Origin: Betaproteobacteria bacterium
GTDB taxonomy: Bacteria > Pseudomonadota > Gammaproteobacteria > Burkholderiales > SG8-39
DNA length: 44,305 nucleotides
Assembly (NCBI GenBank): GCA_947466535.1
Contig: CANIEV010000010.1
Coordinates: 1-44,305 of the forward strand
Reading direction: 5' to 3'
The notes below the pieces were generated by a model. That model was not told the origin of the DNA and searched no databases. It saw only the letters and a program-made list of their open reading frames with translations. The translations under genes and the position numbers were made by a program. Positions 26,673 to 35,386 of this stretch are shown in pieces. Every line of letters begins with the position of its first letter. Within the stretch, counting starts at the first letter, position 1.

Positions 26673-28141
26673 ACGATTTGGCACCGCATATTTCGGCGCG
26701 GCTTCTCGATCCGCGCGGCGGCTGTTCTGTGTGCCGTCGCGCGAGCATCGGCTGGAGCGGTTCCAGCTTTACGGCGGTGGACGATCTTGCTGCGGGGCAC
26801 CCCGCCGACTCGGGATCGTTCTTTGCCATGCCGCCGCTTGCCAATGCGCACGATCATGTGCGCGGCGTGCGCCCCACCGCGCTCGGTGCCTACGACCTGC
26901 CGCTGGAACTCTGGCAGATCAACATGACCGGCAGCCCAAGCGCGGACCCGTACCTCGTGAATGTCGCAGCGCTCGGGCGTTCTGCGCTCGGCGGAACCGG
27001 TTCGGTGATGGTTCATTACACCCGGCCGCAGAACCGCACGCGGATCGTGCAGGAACTCGAGACCGTGGCACGCGCGGCCAACGATGTTGGCATCCGCGTC
27101 TGTGTGGCGGTTGCGCTGCGGGATCGTTACCCGATCGGCTACGCGCCGGATGAAAAGCTGATCGCTCTGCTCGATCCCGCCGATCGCGACCGGGTGCGCG
27201 ACAAGCTGGTGTTCGCCTCCGATTCGCCGCAGTCCCAGGTGGCGATGGTCGAGGACCTCGCGGCGAGAATCGAGAGTCCGACGGTCACGGTGCAGTTCGG
27301 CCCGTACGGCGCCGAGTGGTGTTCCGATGCGCTGTTGCGGCTGATCGCCGAACGTTCCGCGATCACCGGCCGCCGGGTGCACATGCACCTGCTCGAATCC
27401 CGCCTGCAGCGCGAATTCCTCGATTCGATCCATCCCGATGGTGGTCCGGTGAAGTATCTCGATTCGATCGGCATGCTCTCGCCCCGGCTGTCGGTGGCGC
27501 ATGCGGTCTGGTTGCGTCCCGACGAGATGGAACTGCTTGCGGAACGTGGTGTTACGGTGAGCGTCAATTCCAGTTCCAATCTCACGATCCGATCCGGCAT
27601 TGCACCGGTGCGCGACATGCATCGCGCCGGCGTGCCGCTCGCGATGGGCATGGACGGTTTCTCGGTTGACGACGACGACGACGCCTTTCGCGAACTTCGT
27701 CTCAACTACATGTTGCATCGCGGGGTCGCGATCGACGAAGGCTTGCCGCTCGGCGAGTTGTATCGCTTTGCGAGCTACGGCGGTCGGCGCTCGGTCACCG
27801 GGCGCGAGGAGGGCGGGGGTATCGCTGCGGGCGAACCCGCGGATCTCGCAGTTCTCGACTACGCGGGCATGTCGCGCGACCTGATCACCGACGGCCCGGG
27901 CGAGGCATCGCTCGTGGTAACGCGCGCGACCATGCGCCACCTCAAGCGCCTGGTGATCGCAGGCGAGGATGTGGTCGTCGATGGTCGTCTCGCCCGGGTT
28001 GATCTGGACGAGGTGCAACGCGAACTCGATGCCCAGGTTCGGGTAGCGGCCCCCGGCTTCCTTGAATGGCAGCAGGTGGCGCGCAGGCTGCGCGAGAAGC
28101 TTCGCGGCTTTTATTCGGCCGGACTGCATACCTGCGGCTGA
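26669..28141 (+). CDS. Amidohydrolase-superfamily protein, cytosine deaminase/TRZ-ATZ-like
   Basis: A 490-residue metal-dependent hydrolase of the amidohydrolase superfamily. Predicted metal and catalytic residues are His61 and His63 (NAHDHVRG), His240 with Glu243 (VHMHLLES), His278 (VAHAVWL) and Asp329 (GMDGF). This mononuclear pattern is used by cytosine deaminase, atrazine-pathway and related deaminases. A composite beta-sandwich closes around the barrel at the C-terminus (AGEPADLAVLDYAG ... VVVDGRLARVDL). A run of five Asp at 334-338 is unusual. It lies between the binding-protein and ATPase genes of one ABC operon, so its substrate is probably the imported compound. Hydrolysis of an amide or deamination of a ring nitrogen is likely; a specific substrate is not assigned. 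Confidence 0.9.
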   Translation: MNDLAPHISARLLDPRGGCSVCRRASIGWSGSSFTAVDDLAAGHPADSGSFFAMPPLANAHDHVRGVRPTALGAYDLPLELWQINMTGSPSADPYLVNVAALGRSALGGTGSVMVHYTRPQNRTRIVQELETVARAANDVGIRVCVAVALRDRYPIGYAPDEKLIALLDPADRDRVRDKLVFASDSPQSQVAMVEDLAARIESPTVTVQFGPYGAEWCSDALLRLIAERSAITGRRVHMHLLESRLQREFLDSIHPDGGPVKYLDSIGMLSPRLSVAHAVWLRPDEMELLAERGVTVSVNSSSNLTIRSGIAPVRDMHRAGVPLAMGMDGFSVDDDDDAFRELRLNYMLHRGVAIDEGLPLGELYRFASYGGRRSVTGREEGGGIAAGEPADLAVLDYAGMSRDLITDGPGEASLVVTRATMRHLKRLVIAGEDVVVDGRLARVDLDEVQRELDAQVRVAAPGFLEWQQVARRLREKLRGFYSAGLHTCG

Positions 28142-28177
28142 CTCCGATTTTCCCGATGATTCTCACGGACTGAAACC

Positions 28178-28993
28178 ATGTCGCTCGCGATCGATGTCAG
28201 GCAGGTCACGATGCTCTTCGATACCAAGGGGCAGCGGGTGATCGCGCTGGAGAAGACCGATCTTGCGATTCCCGCCGGCCGCTTCGGGTCGATCATCGGG
28301 CCGAGCGGTTGCGGAAAATCGACCCTGCTGCGGCTGGTCGCGGACATCATGCAACCCTGGTCGGGGACGATCAACGTCGGCGATGCGCCGCCTCGTCAGG
28401 CGCGTCGTGATCACGCGATCGGTTTCATTTTCCAGAGCCCGACCCTGTTGCCCTGGCGCTCGGTGCGGGAGAATGTGGAACTGCCGCTGGACATTGTTGG
28501 CCGGACGAGCGCGCGGGCGGCCACGCGCACGCCGGCGGAACTGATCGAACTTGTCGGCCTCAAGGGATTCGAGAACTCGCTGCCTTCCCAGCTTTCCGGC
28601 GGCATGCAGCAACGGGTTGCGATCGCGCGTGCCCTGGCACTCGAACCCGAAGTGCTGCTGCTCGATGAACCCTTCGGTGCGCTGGACGAGATCACGCGTC
28701 AGCGGATGAATCTCGAACTGCTGCGAATCTGGGCCGAATCCGGAACCACCGCATTGCTGGTGACCCACTCGATTTCAGAGGCGGTGTTCATGTCCGATAC
28801 GGTCTATGTGATGTCGCCGCGTCCGGGGCGGATCACAACCACGCTCGACATCGAGCTGGCGCGGCCTCGCGAGCTCGGGATGATGCGCACACAGGCGTTT
28901 TTCGAGTCGGTGAACAAGGTGCGTGACGCCCTGTTCGGCCGCGAAGCCGGGTCGCTTCCCGATGGTGCCCCGGCGCCGGTCGAGACCTACTGA
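28178..28993 (+). CDS. ABC transporter ATPase (nitrate/taurine/NMT1 type)
   Basis: A 271-residue cytoplasmic ATPase that drives the importer. All motifs are present: Walker [11 protein letters not shown]-loop FQSPTLLPW, signature LSGGMQQR, Walker [14 protein letters not shown] and switch His in [12 protein letters not shown]. After the switch comes VMSPRPGRI, typical of the SsuB/TauB group. The ATG at 28178 has a poor Shine-Dalgarno sequence but matches the family N-terminus. One ATPase gene serves two permease genes that follow, so the complex probably has two identical ATPase subunits and two different permease subunits. Confidence 0.96.
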   Translation: MSLAIDVRQVTMLFDTKGQRVIALEKTDLAIPAGRFGSIIGPSGCGKSTLLRLVADIMQPWSGTINVGDAPPRQARRDHAIGFIFQSPTLLPWRSVRENVELPLDIVGRTSARAATRTPAELIELVGLKGFENSLPSQLSGGMQQRVAIARALALEPEVLLLDEPFGALDEITRQRMNLELLRIWAESGTTALLVTHSISEAVFMSDTVYVMSPRPGRITTTLDIELARPRELGMMRTQAFFESVNKVRDALFGREAGSLPDGAPAPVETY

Positions 28994-29001
28994 GCCGCAG
29001 G

Positions 29002-29796
29002 GTGACGATCGCGACTTCGCCGGCATCCGTTCGCCTTCGCCGCCTGGCGCTTGCGCTCGCGCCGGTGCTGGCGGTGATCCTCGCTCTTGGCCTCGCTGAA
29101 TTCCTGCAGGCTCGCGGCGCCCTTCCGGTGGTGATCCCCGCACCCTCGGCGGTCTGGGCGGATGCGGTGAAGAATCCGGCGGTGGTGACGCGCCACCTCA
29201 CGCCGACTGTGCTCAAGGCGCTCACCGGCTATGCGATCGCGGCCGGCATCGCGCTCTTGGCTGCGGCGGTCGCGAGCATGGTGGTCGTTCTGCGCGCCCC
29301 GATCTACAACCTTGGGGTCGGATTGCACAGCGTGCCGCTGATTGCGACCACGCCCCTGCTCGCCCTGTGGCTGGGCACCGGCCCGCCGACGCATGTGCTG
29401 GTCGCTGCACTTGCGTGCTACTTCCCGATGCTGGTGGGCGCGATGCAGGGCTTTCGTGCGGTGGAGCGCACGCGGCTCGAGTTGTTCCACACGCTCTCGG
29501 CCTCGCCGCTGCAGCAGTTGCGCTATCTCGTGATCCCGAGCGCGCTGCCGTATCTGTTTGCCGGGTTCAAGATCGCCGCGCCGTCGGCGGTGCTTGGCAC
29601 CATCACCGCGGAATGGGCGGGCGCGGAACTCGGGCTGGGCGCGCTGATGCTCTATGCGCTTGGCGCCTTCGACATCAACAAGGTCTGGCTTTCGGTGGTG
29701 CTCGCCTGCGGCCTGTCGGCAGCGGCCTACGCATTCTGGGCGCTGGCCGAACGTCTGGTGATCTACTGGGAATCCTCGACGGAGTTGAAGGACTGA
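29002..29796 (+). CDS. ABC transporter permease (first of two)
   Basis: A 264-residue inner-membrane permease of the nitrate/taurine/NMT1 class, starting at a GTG at 29002 eight bases after the ATPase stop, with CCGCAGG just upstream. About six hydrophobic segments are seen. The cytoplasmic coupling loop (EAA-type) reads LFHTLSASPLQQLRYLVIPSALPYLFAG across residues of the fourth loop, followed by GTITAEWAGAELGLGALM. The stop overlaps the next ATG by one base (TGATG). It forms the likely heterodimer with the next permease. Confidence 0.94.
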   Translation: MTIATSPASVRLRRLALALAPVLAVILALGLAEFLQARGALPVVIPAPSAVWADAVKNPAVVTRHLTPTVLKALTGYAIAAGIALLAAAVASMVVVLRAPIYNLGVGLHSVPLIATTPLLALWLGTGPPTHVLVAALACYFPMLVGAMQGFRAVERTRLELFHTLSASPLQQLRYLVIPSALPYLFAGFKIAAPSAVLGTITAEWAGAELGLGALMLYALGAFDINKVWLSVVLACGLSAAAYAFWALAERLVIYWESSTELKD

Positions 29797-30596
29797 TGAG
29801 CGACGCTGCCACGCCGGGCCATGCCAGGCCCCCCCGTCCGCTTGTCGAGCGATTTGTAGTGCGGGTGATCTGGATCGTTCTTGCAATCGTCGCAATCGCG
29901 ATCCTCTGGCAGGGTGCGATCGAGGCGTTCAAGCCGCCAGCCTATCTCATACCAACACCATTCGGCGTGCTGCAAGCGTTCTCGGAAAAGCAGGACACGC
30001 TCGTGCATCACGCGAGCTATACCTTCAGTTCCGCGCTGCTCGGCCTTGTCGTATCGAGCGTGTTCGCGATATCGCTGGCGGTGCTGTTCGTGAGCTTTCG
30101 CATGTTTGCGCAGGCCTCGATGCCGCTGGTGATTGCCTTCCGCTCGATGCCTGCCGCCGCGATTGCGCCGCTGATTACGCTCATGGTCGGCCGGGGTGTG
30201 GGCACCAATATCGTGGTGGTGGTGCTGGTGTCCTTCTTCCCGATCCTGGTCAACCTGATGCGAGGGCTCCAGGCGCCCGATCCGACCACGCTCGAGCTCA
30301 TGCACGTGTACGGCGCCTCCCGCTGGCAGCAGATCCGCATGTTGCGCGCGCCGTTCTCTCTGCCGTATTTCTTCACCGGGCTGCGGATCGCAGGTGCCAA
30401 TGCGATACTGGGTGCGATGCTTGCAGAATGGCTGACCGGTTCGCGCGGACTCGGTTACCTGATTCTCGAGTCGGGGGAGTTGCGCGAAATCGAGCTGCTC
30501 TGGGCAGCGATCCTGACTTCCGTCTCGGCGGCGTTGCTGGTATTTGCGGTGACGGCCACCGCCGAGCGATCGGTGCTCCACTGGAGGGAACAATGA
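29796..30596 (+). CDS. ABC transporter permease (second of two)
   Basis: A 266-residue permease that starts at the ATG overlapping the previous stop by one base (TGATG at 29794-29798). The N-terminus is a short cytoplasmic stretch (MSDAATPGHARPPRP), followed by six hydrophobic segments. The coupling loop contains HVYGASRWQQIRMLRAPFSL, and GAMLAEWLTGSRGLGYLIL follows, as in SsuC/TauC-type proteins. Its stop overlaps the next ATG (ATGA at 30593-30596), so expression of the amidase is coupled. Longer in-frame readings to the left are shadows of the first permease. Confidence 0.94.
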   Translation: MSDAATPGHARPPRPLVERFVVRVIWIVLAIVAIAILWQGAIEAFKPPAYLIPTPFGVLQAFSEKQDTLVHHASYTFSSALLGLVVSSVFAISLAVLFVSFRMFAQASMPLVIAFRSMPAAAIAPLITLMVGRGVGTNIVVVVLVSFFPILVNLMRGLQAPDPTTLELMHVYGASRWQQIRMLRAPFSLPYFFTGLRIAGANAILGAMLAEWLTGSRGLGYLILESGELREIELLWAAILTSVSAALLVFAVTATAERSVLHWREQ

Positions 30597-31528
30597 ACAA
30601 GCAACACGAGCTGAAGGCCACTCCCCGCTCGGTGCACTGGGGCTACTTCGATGCTGCGCTGCCGCCGGTGCTGGAGATCGGCTCGGGCGATACGGTGGTG
30701 GTCGATACCGTCTCGGGCCAGCCGGACGAACTGCCGGCCCTGCGTACACATGTGTTGCCGGAGCACCTGGAAATCCTCGCCGAAGTGCCGCATTTCCTCG
30801 GGCCGCACGTGCTCACCGGCCCGATCTGGGTGCGCGATGCCGAACCGGGAGATGTACTCGAAGTACGAATTCATTCGGTGAAGCTGCGCCAGCGCTGGGG
30901 TTACAACACGATGCGGCCGCTCAAGGGCACGCTGCCCGACGAATACCCGAAATTGCGCCATTCGCACTTCGACATCGACATCGAATCGAAGACCGGTACG
31001 CTGCCCTGGGGGAAGAAGATCGCGCTCAACCCGTTCTTCGGCGTGATGGGTGTGGCGCCACCGTCGTCCTACGGCAGGATCAACTCGAGCGATCCGCGGG
31101 AGTTCGGCGGCAACATGGATTGCAAGGCGCTCACCGAGGGCTCGACGCTGTTTCTTCCGGTGTTCAACAAGGGGGCGCTTTTCTCGGTGGGCGATGGCCA
31201 CGCGACCCAGGGCGACGGCGAGGTCAATCTCACCGCGCTCGAGACCGCGCTGAACGGCACGCTCGAATTCGTCCTGCACAAGGGCAAGACCTTGCGCTGG
31301 CCGCGGGCAACCACAAAAACCCATTACGTCACGATAGCGATGGATCCGGATCTGGACGACGCGGCGAAGATTGCGTTACGCGAGATGATCGCGTGGATCA
31401 CCGAAATGTCGGGCCTGTCGCGGGAGGACGCGTACATGCTCTGCAGCCTCGCCTGCGACCTGCGGGTGACGCAACTCGTCACCGCGAACAAGGGCATCTA
31501 CGCGATGCTGCCGAAGGAATTGCTGTAG
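30593..31528 (+). CDS. Acetamidase/formamidase family protein
   Basis: A 311-residue member of the FmdA/AmdA acetamidase-formamidase family, which hydrolyses short amides to the acid and ammonia. Family sequences visible are GPIWVRDAEPGDVLEV, NPFFGVMGVAP, FGGNMDCK and GDGHATQGDGEV. It is shorter than fungal and methylotroph formamidases (about 400 residues), matching the compact bacterial group. The ATG is coupled to the permease stop by ATGA. It completes the first ABC operon. Together with the amidohydrolase it suggests that the imported compound is broken down to a small amide and then to ammonia. Confidence 0.92.
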   Translation: MNKQHELKATPRSVHWGYFDAALPPVLEIGSGDTVVVDTVSGQPDELPALRTHVLPEHLEILAEVPHFLGPHVLTGPIWVRDAEPGDVLEVRIHSVKLRQRWGYNTMRPLKGTLPDEYPKLRHSHFDIDIESKTGTLPWGKKIALNPFFGVMGVAPPSSYGRINSSDPREFGGNMDCKALTEGSTLFLPVFNKGALFSVGDGHATQGDGEVNLTALETALNGTLEFVLHKGKTLRWPRATTKTHYVTIAMDPDLDDAAKIALREMIAWITEMSGLSREDAYMLCSLACDLRVTQLVTANKGIYAMLPKELL

Positions 31529-31545
31529 GGACCGGATGCGTTCGC

Positions 31546-31572
31546 GTCATTGCGAGCGCAGCGACGCAATCT
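31546..31572. repeat. GTCATTGCGAG-type half element between convergent genes
   Basis: GTCATTGCGAGCGCAGCGACGCAATCT lies, split here as GTCATTGCGAG, CGCAGCGACG and CAATCT, in the 67-base gap between the amidase and GntR gene ends. It matches the left half of the element at 44,132-44,162 and shares its outer arm with 12,595-12,652. Its own arms ATTGCG and CGCAAT allow a short hairpin, which could help end both convergent transcripts. Confidence 0.65.
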
Positions 31573-31595
31573 CTACCGATGAGCCGCCGCTGATC

Positions 31596-32318
31596 CTATT
31601 TCGCACGTAAGCGCTTTGCCGGCTTCGGTTCTCCCGCAAGCGCAACACTCTTCGCCACCGCGTTTGCCGTATCGCCGATATGTTCCGCGAGTATCTTCGC
31701 CGCCGCTTCCGGCTGCCGCGCTTTTACCGCGCGTGCGAGGACCGTGTGATGGGTCGCGAGTTGTGGCTGCCGGCGTCCGGCGGATTTCGCCAGCCGCCTG
31801 TAACGGTCGAACTGGTCGTGGAGCAGGGCGCAGAAATGCAGCAGCCAGGGTGATCCGCAGGCGGCGATCAGGGCGGCATGGAATTCGCGGTGCCGTGCCT
31901 CCCAGTCCTCGCGCAAGGGCGGTTCGGCAATGCGCGTCGGGTCGAATTTGGCGAGGACGTGATGCGCGGAGACAACCCGGGCCTCCCAGTCGTCGTCACC
32001 GCGTTCGACCGACAGCGCGATCGCGGCGGTCTCGAGCCGGATCCGGTTGTCGGTGATGTCACGCAGGTCGTGCCAGGACGCAGGCCGGACGCGAAAGCCG
32101 CGCTGGCTCTCCTGGACCACGAGGCCATCCGACGCCAGGCGAGACAGCGCCTCGCGCACCGGACTGATGCCTGCGCCGTAGAGTTCGCGCATCCTGTCGA
32201 GCAGGAGCTTCTGCCCGGGTTCGAATCGTCCGCGGATGATGTCAATCCGCAGGCGCGAGAGCACCGCCTCGGCGACGGTTGAACTTCCCTCGACACGCGG
32301 TTCGGCTGTCTTGTCCAT
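31596..32318 (-). CDS. GntR-family regulator with FCD effector domain
   Basis: A 240-residue GntR/FadR-type repressor. The N-terminal winged helix-turn-helix (about residues 12-80) includes VLSRLRIDIIRGRFEPGQKL and the signature GISPVREALSRLASDGLV. The C-terminal all-helical FCD domain shows the metal-binding pattern: an Asp in the first helices, then REFHAALI, the ATHHTV stretch and the His of LAEHIGD. I chose the ATG at 32318 (MDKTAEP), with GAGG and AAGG upstream. It is divergent from the second ABC operon and convergent with the first. It probably responds to a carboxylate intermediate and represses both operons through the shared site at 25,400 and 32,391. Confidence 0.93.
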   Translation of the reverse strand: MDKTAEPRVEGSSTVAEAVLSRLRIDIIRGRFEPGQKLLLDRMRELYGAGISPVREALSRLASDGLVVQESQRGFRVRPASWHDLRDITDNRIRLETAAIALSVERGDDDWEARVVSAHHVLAKFDPTRIAEPPLREDWEARHREFHAALIAACGSPWLLHFCALLHDQFDRYRRLAKSAGRRQPQLATHHTVLARAVKARQPEAAAKILAEHIGDTANAVAKSVALAGEPKPAKRLRAK

Positions 32319-32390
32319 CCCTTGTCCTCTCATTGCGCCGGTCTGGTGTACTTCGATGCGGACTTGCACTAATCCGGTAATTCGCCGAGG

Positions 32391-32421
32391 ATTTGGAAAT
32401 TCAGGGAAAATTCCAAATTCC
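32391..32421. promoter_or_regulatory. Candidate GntR operator in the gntR/ABC2 divergent region
   Basis: ATTTGGAA (32391-32398) and TTCCAAAT (32411-32418) are exact inverted arms with a 12-base spacer; the pairing continues imperfectly inward. The right arm continues into TTCCAAATTCC (32411-32421), which occurs exactly at 25404-25414 before the first ABC operon. The left arm ATTTGGAAATT is also the exact reverse complement of 25401-25411. The site is 73 bases upstream of the GntR start and 143 bases upstream of the binding-protein start, fitting autoregulation plus operon control. Confidence 0.65.
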
Positions 32422-32499
32422 TGATCTTCCGGCATCTTTGTCTCATGACCTGCCAGTGGCCGTCCCCGGATTCGGCTTTCCCACTGGAACGGTGTTAAG

Positions 32500-32518
32500 G
32501 GCACGCATTTTGCGTGCC
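32500..32518 (+). promoter_or_regulatory. Leader hairpin/inverted repeat before the second ABC binding protein
   Basis: GGCACGCA (32500-32507) and TGCGTGCC (32511-32518) are perfect eight-base inverted arms around the loop TTT. It ends 45 bases before the ATG at 32564 and has no following T-run. It mirrors in position, though not in sequence, the stem at 25502-25523 in front of the first ABC operon. It may be an RNA hairpin or a second protein-binding site. Confidence 0.45.
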
Positions 32519-32563
32519 ACGAAGTCACCGGGCTGCCCCGGCACTTCTAAAGAGAGGTTACCC

Positions 32564-33619
32564 ATGCTCCGCGCGTCGTCGATTCCCGCAAGCCTTCGCA
32601 TTGTCTTCGCCACGGTGCCGTTGTTCGCCGCGCTTGCCGCGTTCCCCGGTCACGCTTTTGCGCAGTCCTCGCCCAGGGTGAAGATGGTTCTCAACTGGAA
32701 ATACCAGGGGCCGCAGGCCTGGTTCTTCATCGCCCAGGACAAGGGCTACTTCAAGGCCGAGGGCGTGGATATCGATCTTGACCAGGGCGAAGGGTCGGGG
32801 GCGCCCGTGGGCAAGATCGCCTCGGGGGCCTATAACGCGGGCTTCGGCGACATCAATGCCATCATCAACCTCGCGGCCATCAAGCCGCAGGATGCGCCGG
32901 TGGGCGTGTACATGATGTACAACATCCCGCCCTTCGTGATCGCGGCGAAGAAATCTTCCGGCATCAGGACGCCGAAGGATCTCGAAGGCAAGACACTCGG
33001 CGGCGCAGGCAACGATGCGGCGCTGAAACTGTTCCCCGCCTTTGCCAAGCTCGCGAAGATGGATGCCTCGAAGGTGACCATCACCAACATGGCGCCCAAC
33101 CTGCGCGAACAGATGCTGCAGCGCGGCCAGGTGGACGCGGTGTTCGGGTATGTGAACACGATCTGGTTCAGCGCCAAGCCGCTTGGCATCGATCCGGAGA
33201 AAGATCTCGTCTGGCTCAAGTACTCCGACTACGGCATGGACCTCTACAGCAACACGATCATGGTGTCCAAGGCGCTCGCGAAGGATCACCCGAAGGTGGT
33301 GAGCGGCATGTTGCGCGCGCTCAACCGCTCGATCGCCGAGGTCGCGAAGAACCTCGAGCCCGGTATGGACGCTGTGATGAAACGCGAACCGCTGCTCAAT
33401 CGCGGCATCGAGAAGGAGCGCCTTGTAGCCACCCTCAAGAACGAGATGTCGCATCCCGAAATCAAGGAGATCGGCTTCGGTGACGTGAAGGACGACCGCC
33501 TCAAGCGCGCAATCGCCCAGGTGGTGGATGCCTACGGCCTGCCACGCGCGCCGTCCAACGCGGAGGTGTTCGACCGTTCCTTCCTGCCGCCCAAGGCGGA
33601 TCGGATGTTCGCGTTTTGA
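32564..33619 (+). CDS. ABC transporter substrate-binding protein, NMT1/SsuA-like (second system)
   Basis: A 351-residue periplasmic binding protein with a Sec signal peptide: basic start, hydrophobic IVFATVPLFAALAAF, and GHAFAQSS with cleavage likely after AFA. The mature part begins KMVLNWKYQGPQAWFFIAQD and contains GYFKAEGVDIDLDQGEG and LEGKTLGGAGND, typical of NMT1/THI5-like and SsuA proteins. AGAGAGG lies upstream of the ATG at 32564. It is only distantly similar to the first binding protein, which uses a Tat-type signal, so the two systems likely take up different but related ligands under one regulator. Confidence 0.94.
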   Translation: MLRASSIPASLRIVFATVPLFAALAAFPGHAFAQSSPRVKMVLNWKYQGPQAWFFIAQDKGYFKAEGVDIDLDQGEGSGAPVGKIASGAYNAGFGDINAIINLAAIKPQDAPVGVYMMYNIPPFVIAAKKSSGIRTPKDLEGKTLGGAGNDAALKLFPAFAKLAKMDASKVTITNMAPNLREQMLQRGQVDAVFGYVNTIWFSAKPLGIDPEKDLVWLKYSDYGMDLYSNTIMVSKALAKDHPKVVSGMLRALNRSIAEVAKNLEPGMDAVMKREPLLNRGIEKERLVATLKNEMSHPEIKEIGFGDVKDDRLKRAIAQVVDAYGLPRAPSNAEVFDRSFLPPKADRMFAF

Positions 33620-34452
33620 GCACGGCATTCGTAGAACTCGCCGGCGCCAGCCTGCGCTACGGCCGGCGCGGCGGCACGGGAACGCTGGCTCTTGCCGATG
33701 CGAGCATGAAGATCGCCGAGGGCGAATTCTCGGCGATCGTCGGCCCGAGCGGCTGTGGCAAGTCCACCGTGCTCAAGCTGGTGTCGGGCCTGATGCGCGC
33801 ATCGGGTGGCAGCGTGATCGTCGACGGACGCGAGGTGGCGGGGCCGGCAAAGGCACTTGTCGGCATGGCCTTCCAGAACCCGACCATGCTTCCCTGGCTC
33901 ACCATCCTCGACAATGTGATGATTCCGATGCGCATCGTCGAGCCTTACCGCAGCACCTGGCGAGACAAGCGTGACGAATACGAGGCGAAGGGGCTCGAAC
34001 TGCTGAGGACGGTCGGTCTCAAGGGATTCGAGAGAAAGCACACCTGGGAACTCTCCGGCGGCATGCTGCAGAGGGCATCGCTGGTGCGCGCGCTGATCCA
34101 CGAACCGCGCCTGCTGCTGCTGGATGAGCCCTTCGGTGCGCTGGATGCGTTCACCCGCGAGGATCTGTGGGCGGTGCTGCAGGACCTGTGGATAGCAAAG
34201 CGCCCGACGGTGATTCTGGTCACCCACGATCTTCGTGAGGCGGTGTATCTCGCCGACACCGTGTATGTGATGAGCGCGCGTCCCGGCCGGCTGCTGGATG
34301 TGCGCCGCTCGCCGTTTCCCCGGCCGCGCACGCTCGCCACAACGTTCGAGGACGAGTTCGTGCACGTCACGCAGGCGCTGCGCGTCCAGATCGGCGAGGC
34401 GCGCCTTGCGCAGTTGACCACCCAGGCGGCCGATCCGGCCGCCGCCATCTGA
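33616..34452 (+). CDS. ABC transporter ATPase (second system), TTG start
   Basis: A 278-residue ATPase of the nitrate/taurine/NMT1 importer class: Walker [11 protein letters not shown]-loop FQNPTMLPW, signature LSGGMLQRA, Walker [14 protein letters not shown] and switch VTHDLREAVYL, then VMSARPGRL. The start is a TTG at 33616 that overlaps the binding-protein stop (TTGA); no ATG occurs early enough to keep the first strand, so translation is probably coupled. It lies between its binding protein and a single permease gene; that permease would act as a homodimer. Confidence 0.93.
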   Translation: MSTAFVELAGASLRYGRRGGTGTLALADASMKIAEGEFSAIVGPSGCGKSTVLKLVSGLMRASGGSVIVDGREVAGPAKALVGMAFQNPTMLPWLTILDNVMIPMRIVEPYRSTWRDKRDEYEAKGLELLRTVGLKGFERKHTWELSGGMLQRASLVRALIHEPRLLLLDEPFGALDAFTREDLWAVLQDLWIAKRPTVILVTHDLREAVYLADTVYVMSARPGRLLDVRRSPFPRPRTLATTFEDEFVHVTQALRVQIGEARLAQLTTQAADPAAAI

Positions 34453-34459
34453 GACGTCC

Positions 34460-35233
34460 ATGGACGATCCTTCTTTCTTGCGGCGCAGCTTCCCCTGGCT
34501 GTTCGCGATAGGCCTGTTTCTCCTGTGGGAGATACTCTGCCGCGCGTTCGGCGTGTCGGATGTGCTTTTGCCCAAGCCGACCCAGGTGCTGAGCGTGCTG
34601 TACGAAAAGCGTGCCGCGCTTGCGCCGCATGCCATCCAGACGCTGCTCACCACGCTTGCGGGCTTTGTCGGGGGGGTGCTGATCGGCATCCTGCTCGGCG
34701 TGGCGATCGGTTCGTCCCGCCTGGTGTACGACGCGGTGTATCCGCTGCTCGTGGGCTTCTACAGCATCCCGAAAGTCGCGGTGGTGCCGATCTTCGTTGT
34801 CTGGTTCGGCAGCGGCACCGTCCCCGCGGTGCTGACCGCGCTGGTGATCTGCATCTTCCCGGTGGTGGTTAATGTGGCCACGGGTCTTGCCACCACCGAG
34901 CCGGAACTGGAGGACGTGCTGCGCGCGCTCGGCGCGAGCAAGCGCGACATCCTCTGGCGGGTCGGCCTGCCGCGCGCGCTGCCGTACCTGTTTGCCTCGC
35001 TCAAGATTGCGATCTCGCTCGCCTTCGTCGGTTCGGTGTTGTCGGAGACGGTCGCGGCGAACCGCGGCATAGGCAACATGATGGTGCTTGCAAGCGGCAA
35101 CTTCGACGTGCCACTCGTGTTCGCGGGGCTGGTGATACTCGCGGTGATGGGCATCTCTTTCTACGCGGTGTTCGCGTGGCTCGAGGCGAGGTTGACAGGC
35201 TGGGCTACGCGGAAGAATGAGTTCGCGAATTAG
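34460..35233 (+). CDS. ABC transporter permease (second system)
   Basis: A 257-residue inner-membrane permease with about six hydrophobic segments, starting at an ATG seven bases after the ATPase stop. The N-terminal helix is WLFAIGLFLLWEILC. The coupling loop reads LRALGASKRDILWRVGLPRALPYL (split across the loop), followed by FVGSVLSETVAANRGIGNMM, as in SsuC/TauC-type proteins. The operon has only this one permease, unlike the first system. The following 153 bases contain a palindromic repeat and probably a new promoter or a processing site before the dehydrogenase gene. Confidence 0.95.
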   Translation: MDDPSFLRRSFPWLFAIGLFLLWEILCRAFGVSDVLLPKPTQVLSVLYEKRAALAPHAIQTLLTTLAGFVGGVLIGILLGVAIGSSRLVYDAVYPLLVGFYSIPKVAVVPIFVVWFGSGTVPAVLTALVICIFPVVVNVATGLATTEPELEDVLRALGASKRDILWRVGLPRALPYLFASLKIAISLAFVGSVLSETVAANRGIGNMMVLASGNFDVPLVFAGLVILAVMGISFYAVFAWLEARLTGWATRKNEFAN

Positions 35234-35242
35234 GAAGTGTCT

Positions 35243-35285
35243 GAACAAGGGGGCGATGCCCCCTTGTATATCCGCCACTCCAGAG
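35243..35285 (-). repeat. Palindromic repeat, copy 1 (inverted relative to copy 2)
   Basis: This 43-base unit contains the perfect stem ACAAGGGGGC / GCCCCCTTGT (35245-35254, 35258-35267) with a three-base loop. Read on the minus strand it matches 36,188-36,229 at about 36 of 43 positions, including flanks beyond the stem (TCTGGAnTGGnGGATnTACAAG pattern, positions 35262-35284). The two copies lie in opposite orientation on either side of the short-chain dehydrogenase gene. The stem could also act as a transcription barrier after the permease gene, although no T-run follows. Confidence 0.7.
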
Positions 35286-35386
35286 GGATGCTCAGTTCGA
35301 TTCGTTGCACAATCGGGACTTGATCAGAGCTTCCTTGGGAATGTGCCCGGCACGCGGCACTTGAAAAACGAAACGACGGAGTGAGG

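Noticed and set aside
35243-35268. Rho-independent terminator after the second ABC permease
   Set aside because: The hairpin is strong but lacks a T-run on either strand and has a diverged inverted copy downstream, so a repeat element explains it better.
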